A stretch of 64,000 bases of DNA from Apostichopus japonicus (taxonomy: Eukaryota > Echinodermata > Holothuroidea > Aspidochirotida > Stichopodidae), in contig NC_092579.1 of assembly GCF_037975245.1 (NCBI RefSeq), forward strand, positions 29,475,666 to 29,539,665. The letters run 5' to 3'. This document shows positions 59,110 through 64,000 of this stretch, one piece after another. Position 1 is the stretch's first letter, and every line of letters starts with the position of its first letter. Position numbers and translations under genes: made by a program. A model generated the notes under the pieces. The model was not told where the DNA came from. It made no database searches and was given only the letters and a program-made list of their open reading frames with translations.

Positions 59110-59870
59110 AAAGTAAAATGAAGAGATATTAATTAAAGAGACATGGCACTAAATGTTCAGTTAAATGATCTTTTTGTTGTTTGGAATTTATCAACCACAA
59201 GCTGCAAAAGTAGAAATATACATGGGATAGAAGATTAAGACTTTTATGCATAACCTAATAACCTGAGGTAGTAATTCAAGTATTGATAATTTGCTTCTAA
59301 TAAAACTGTTACTAAGCCATTGGAAAGCTGTAAATATTTTAGCTGTTGGATAGTTTTCATGCAGCTCCCACAGTGGCATGCTTATTACATAATTTGGCTG
59401 TAGCTATAAATACCTCCCATTTGTATTCTACATGAGAACTGAGCTGATGTTGCTCTGTCAAGCTAAGAATTATCTTAACTTTAATGGGGGAGGGGGGGGG
59501 GGAGGTTATTATTTGTGAGCTTTAATATTTACATATGATGATGAAGGTTTTCCTCATGCATTTAAAACCAGTCACATGATTTCAACTCAACAGACTATTG
59601 GCTGTCACTCCACATCTGGCCTTCACCACATTAGCAAGTAATGAATGCATGAGTATCAATTAATAATCAATGGCATCTGATCACCATCCTCTGAGTAATG
59701 AGTGTAAGGCAACAAAGTCAATTCCACCAGCTCTGTAGGTGTCAACTGGTGATGTAGGGGATGGTGAGGGGATAAAGTGAAACATCATTGTTTCCTTACT
59801 TCCCAACTACAAATCCTTACATGGTCCACGGTCCACTGTTGCCAGCAGCTCAGCAGTGGCGTCTTTATCA
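59110..59870. other. Spacer between candidate exons
   Basis: A G-run near 59490-59502. No exon recognised. Confidence 0.4.
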
Positions 59871-59875
59871 GTGCT

Positions 59876-59974
59876 TTATCTTGCAAGAGCAATAACTTTC
59901 TGCTTAGGGAGAGGCCACTGTTCCAGTAACCTTGGGTATTCCTCTGGAAACAATAACCTGAAGTCTTGTTCAAT
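59876..59974 (-). other. Candidate exon, unidentified minus-strand gene, ends in stop
   Basis: Acceptor TTGCTTGCAG, then IEQDFRLLFPEEYPRLLEQW and PLPKQKVIALAR, then TAA at 59876-59878. Protein-like sequence continues in the same frame after the stop (STDKDATAELLATVD), which suggests a broken gene. Not recognised. Confidence 0.4.
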
Positions 59975-59979
59975 CTGCA

Positions 59980-62955
59980 AGCAAGAAAATTCCAGGAATT
60001 ATTTTACATGTCAAGAACGGTTCTCAGGTCCTCCTGCAGAGATTTTCTTTGAAATTTGATGGCTTCTGTGGCCTTTTCCAATATCAAATCATGCATGTTC
60101 CAGGATAATTATTGATAGCTTTGTTTTTGGTGCATTGGTGCAAGCATAATGTCATATCACAACTAATGTTTTACTATTTGATTTTCCATGGGAGAGGAGT
60201 GCCGTCATTGTCCCTTCCTTGCAGAGGCTCAAGGCTTAAGGTTTGAGGTCAACAGAAATCAAATTTTGGCTGAGAGCTATGCTATCTGCAATAAAATTCA
60301 GACCAGTTTATTGAAATAAATTACTTACATGACCTGTTGGTTTATGTGGGTCTTTAAGGCTTTTAGTGGGTCTTCAAGGCAAATACCAATTGCATACTTT
60401 CTTTTAGTGACCGTCGGTGGAGTCCGTCTGTGATGGTACATGTAGGGATACAAAATATAACAAGTGTATTAGATATTTGCCTTATTAAATGAGTGATAAT
60501 TTAAAGGCCCTTTTCTTTCACCCAAAATCTGCCATTAACTTACCTGCAATACCAGTCAGCTCAAATGTTATGTTTGGGTTAATAACAATGTAGACTAATG
60601 CAGAATTTAATAACCTGAGCTATGAAATTCTCTAGCACAGATCAAAATGTCTTTAAAGGAGCTCAACTATCTGCTATATTGGTCACAACTCCCAAATATA
60701 ACATGATATGAACTCGAAAAGTTTCTAACATCATGAAATTGAACTGCCAGGGTTTAGCGCTCCTCTAAGTATTTGTGTAAACAATTTCAACAACGTGTGT
60801 CTTATATATTTAGGCTGAGAAGCAATACCTGGCGCTCAATGATGGTTGATACTGAGCATGTCAGAGCACTGTCCTTGAAAGAAAAACACATTTTTTCTAT
60901 TACTGTGCCAACTTTGGGGCCCATGCAGCAGATCTTTAAGGCCATGTTAACGATTGATCCCCAGCTTAAGATCAGATCTCTGATAGAGGAGACTGCACCC
61001 CCCCCCCCCCCCTGTGAACTGTAGGGTATTAACATTGGATCTTTTGACATAATTAGATCCCTCAAGATATCAAGAAACAGGAATTTATAAACTATCACGT
61101 TTATAAAACAGCTATGTTCTTGAATCTTTGGCTAATAATTTGTTGCATGCTCACCACTCAACATTGGTTACACTTCAAAATCTGATCTCAAGCGCAGGAC
61201 TGATCTGCGGTTTATCCTGGTCGCTCTATTAGGGGCTTTGATCTGGATCTAATTTGCATAATTTACACTGGTAATACATCAGGATCTGATATCCTGAAGG
61301 ATCTCTGAACACTGATTTCCTAGTCTCAATTAAACCAAACAAGCTCTTTACATATCTCCTACAACTGTAGGGGTGTGATTTATCTAAAAATATGACATTT
61401 GAACCAATTCTAGGAAAAATTTACAAGCCAAGTGAAATATGAGGTAATGGGATGGTTCATGCTATATTTTGTTATATCATGAAAACATGGGTGCTATATG
61501 TCAAACTCCTAACTCACTTCTGAGATAAAAATGTGAAACTTTTGAGATAAAAAGGTCAATTCATTATGATAACTTATGAAGTCAGTTGTTTAGATGAAAA
61601 GACAAAAGTTTGATACCAAAGCCAAAAGTTTGTGACAGTAAGATAGTGAACTAAAAAAGCCAATCCCCAGACAAGAAGTCACAATTTTGACTTTGTAAAT
61701 TTCATTTTTGGCTAAGAACACTCAAATTGTGAGGTAAAAAGGTCAACATTTTATGACGAAAATTCAAAAGTTGAGAATTTTTCAATTTAGCCACTGCATT
61801 GCTAAAAAGATTAGTTCAAAATTATGTAAAGTTATGTTTGGACATGTGAGGATCCAAGATTTTTTTCTTGTCAGCACACAAAAACATTTTGTAACAGGAA
61901 CATACCAATTAGCCTGGTTGAAAAATTGACACAAGTGTGGCAGTCAGAAATTGCTACTGCCACACTTCAATTCTCCAACTATCATCATGGGTTGACCATC
62001 TAAATGTTTCATCAATGGAGCACTTTCATACTCAAAACAAGTGTCAATTAATCCATGTTCATAGACGTGTTAAAGTTTCAAACATTTCATTGCAGCAATC
62101 ATGAGTTTCTAAGTTTACAACTACCAAAAAAAAAAATTACTTATAGCAACTACAATGTTCACCAACAATCTCTGGGACTTTGCACTCCGACACTTTTGGG
62201 CTCTGTATTCAGCTAAAACTGTGGCCCCACTTGCACTTTTTTGAAGATCTGCCCTTGTGAGCTTTAATAAAGTGTACAAAAAATACAAGGATTCTTGAAA
62301 GTTGTAATGAACTTTAGAGATTCATAATCAGAGTTTTCGTAACATAAATTAGTAAAATACCTTTCATTCTTATTATTGTAATATTTGTATTATTGTTTTT
62401 TAAGGTCCTTTCAAATCCTGAATTGGATACTCAAGGACGATCCCAAATCCAGAGTTTGCCTCTGCAGGAGATCTTCCCAGCATCAAAAGGTCAGTCCCAC
62501 TTATTTTAAGATAATACATACCAAATCCAAACAAAAAAAACAACATGGTTTAAGGCAACTTCAGTTTGTTAGGTTATAGTCTGTTCAGAATCTTGCAAGT
62601 TAACAGCAAATTTGAACATCTCAAAAGTAATGTTTCTATTCAGTCAAGATGTCAAACCCCAAATCCAACACCAATGTATGCTGTTTCTTGAGTTGTTCCC
62701 TGCTATATCCAAAGTTTTAGGGAGAAATTACAGATTCAAACATTATCAATAAATTCAATACATTTTCACAAAGATGTTACATGCTAAGGAGGATGCCAAA
62801 ACTTGCCAAGTTTCAGGTTTCCAATGAATGGTATAGAGCCCTCCTCAATATTATAAGAAATGTTTAAATGAGTGATTACCTCAGTGGCCTCATCTGTTCC
62901 TGCTTAGAACTGTTTCTCTTAATCTTTTCATTGGAGGTTCAGAACTGGTGGAGGG
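59980..62955. other. No firm gene seen
   Basis: AT-rich DNA with a C-run near 60998-61012. A possible plus-strand exon at 62405-62489 (acceptor TTTTTTAAG, donor AAAAG|GTCAGT) reads VLSNPELDTQGRSQIQSLPL then QEIFPASK. No partner exon or known family, so it stays unassigned. Confidence 0.4.
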
Positions 62956-62958
62956 TAG

Positions 62959-63065
62959 TTAAACATGGTCTTGAGGATCCTCCTCCTCCTCCTCCTCCTC
63001 CTCTTCAGAAATTACATCAGTATCAGAATTGCTGCCTTTCTTCACTGATGCAGCTGCTGGAGACA
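62959..63065 (-). CDS. Candidate terminal exon with acidic C-terminus (partial gene)
   Basis: On the minus strand, acceptor TTTTCCTTCCTTTAG is followed by SPAAASVKKGSNSDTDVIS, nine Glu, DPQDHV and a TAA at 62959-62961. The Glu run is encoded by a GAG/GAA microsatellite. An acidic tail after a Ser/Asp-rich linker is common in nuclear and chaperone-type proteins, but the gene cannot be named from this. Upstream exons would lie beyond 63.7 kb or outside the window. A hAT-like element sits about 21 bp upstream of the acceptor. Confidence 0.45.
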
Positions 63066-63094
63066 CTAAAGGAAGGAAAATATGCTGTTAAGCA

Positions 63095-63674
63095 CATAGG
63101 CGTACAAGGTGGGGGGGGGGGGCAGATTGCCCCCCCAAATTTCCAGAGGTCAAGAAATTTGGGCAAAAGTCCTGAAAAATTCAGGCAGCCTAAGAGGATA
63201 AAATATATATATATATATATATAAATATGCAGTAGCTTGCCCGAATCTTTTTCAAATTTTTGCCCGACAATTCCGTGGAGAGCGTTTTGTGTTATTTGTT
63301 TTGTGACATTAATATTAATATAGGCCTAATGATTTTCTTTATTTAGCATCATGATGCCCGAATACTTCCCTGTAACACCACCGTAAGCGCATTTCATCTG
63401 GGCTACCACGTTTTTTGCACTATCGCCCAAAATTATTAATTTTTGGTGAAGTGTAAATTTCTAAAACGTGAGATTATAAAATAAAGAATGTTTAGATGCA
63501 ACTTGCAAGGCCTTCGAAGTGCCATTTCCGGCAATCTAAGAGGCATTTTTTCCCCAAAAATTCTTGTAGGCTACGCCCCAACCGATGGTGGTGCTTCGCT
63601 TAGATAGTGTCACAGGAACTTTTGAGCACAAAATTTTCTACCCCCCCAAACTGAAATGATCCTGTACACCTATG
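63095..63674. mobile_element. hAT-like MITE, 580 bp, perfect 8-bp TSD
   Basis: Ends CATAGGCGTACA and TGTACACCTATG (one mismatch), flanked by GTTAAGCA at 63087-63094 and 63675-63682. G- and C-runs lie at both ends and the shared core (GTGCCATTTCCGG, GATGGTGGTGCTTCGCTTAG) is at about 63515-63605. A TA run is at 63202-63223. Confidence 0.88.
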
Positions 63675-63684
63675 GTTAAGCACA

Positions 63685-64000
63685 TAGCATTATATAGCTA
63701 GAGAGGTATGAATAGGAATGTGCATTTCAAACAATCCATGAACTGATAACCGGTCAAGCGGTTAACCAGTAATCAATCCTACAACCACACAGAAAATGAC
63801 AATTAATGTAACATCTTGATTTCAAAACTTCACAAAACCAGTCACAAGAACCATGCAGACATTAAACCTGCCACAGCACTGCTACCCCTTTAGTTGCAAT
63901 TAAGCCTCATCTGTTTTGCTGTACTTGCATGTATACCATCACTACATGAGACATTTATTTAAATCTTCTGTTTTACCTGCGGGAATCAAATCACCTCAAA
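63685..64000. other. No gene seen
   Basis: Short AT-rich end of the window. It could be intron of the minus-strand gene whose terminal exon is proposed at 62959-63065. Confidence 0.4.

Overview
This is a eukaryotic, mostly non-coding, AT-rich window. It resembles a marine invertebrate deuterostome, most likely an echinoderm. The grounds are introns with consensus splice sites, abundant simple repeats, frequent AGGCCTA-type palindromes, Jockey-type and BEL/Pao retroelement relics, many short hAT-like elements and a TTAGGG-type internal telomeric tract. The species call is an inference, not something shown by a marker gene.

The most notable content is a cluster of an unrecognised family of secreted, cysteine-rich, two-exon genes. 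Two copies look intact on the + strand (18334-19788 and 51102-52844). Both have a signal-peptide first exon, one phase-1 intron and a second exon of exactly 752 nt. Four more copies are broken: 14650-15207, 16155-17360, a minus-strand scrap at 21219-21305, and 55836-57640. The two intact genes share a 149-nt tract that is about 97% identical, while the flanking coding sequence is strongly diverged. This looks like gene conversion across 33 kb.

Layout. 0-14 kb holds a 75-bp minisatellite with a higher-order structure, TA microsatellites and a LINE 3' tail, with no gene I can support. 14.3-21.3 kb is the first part of the family cluster. 21.6-30 kb is repeats: a direct duplication carrying an unidentified conserved ORF, two hAT-like elements of about 1.1 kb with perfect 8-bp target duplications, a complex direct and inverted repeat, and a tandem array of tRNA-derived units. 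31.6-39 kb, mainly on the minus strand, holds the last two exons of an SRP68-like gene (damaged), a degraded Jockey-type LINE with a BEL/Pao fragment inside it, and duplicated ABCC transporter exons embedded in satellite. 40.6-45 kb has a small element carrying telomere-like repeats and a 1.2-kb segmental duplication. 47-49 kb has a truncated ABCC C-terminal exon and two more hAT-like elements. 51-57.6 kb is the second part of the family cluster, separated from its pseudogene by an 18-19 bp minisatellite. 58-64 kb has several orphan candidate exons of unknown genes and one more hAT-like element.

Apart from the secreted family, the protein-coding content looks like debris of multi-exon genes (SRP68, ABCC) broken up by duplication and transposition. 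Splice structures are read by eye and protein families are named from memory. No search was run.
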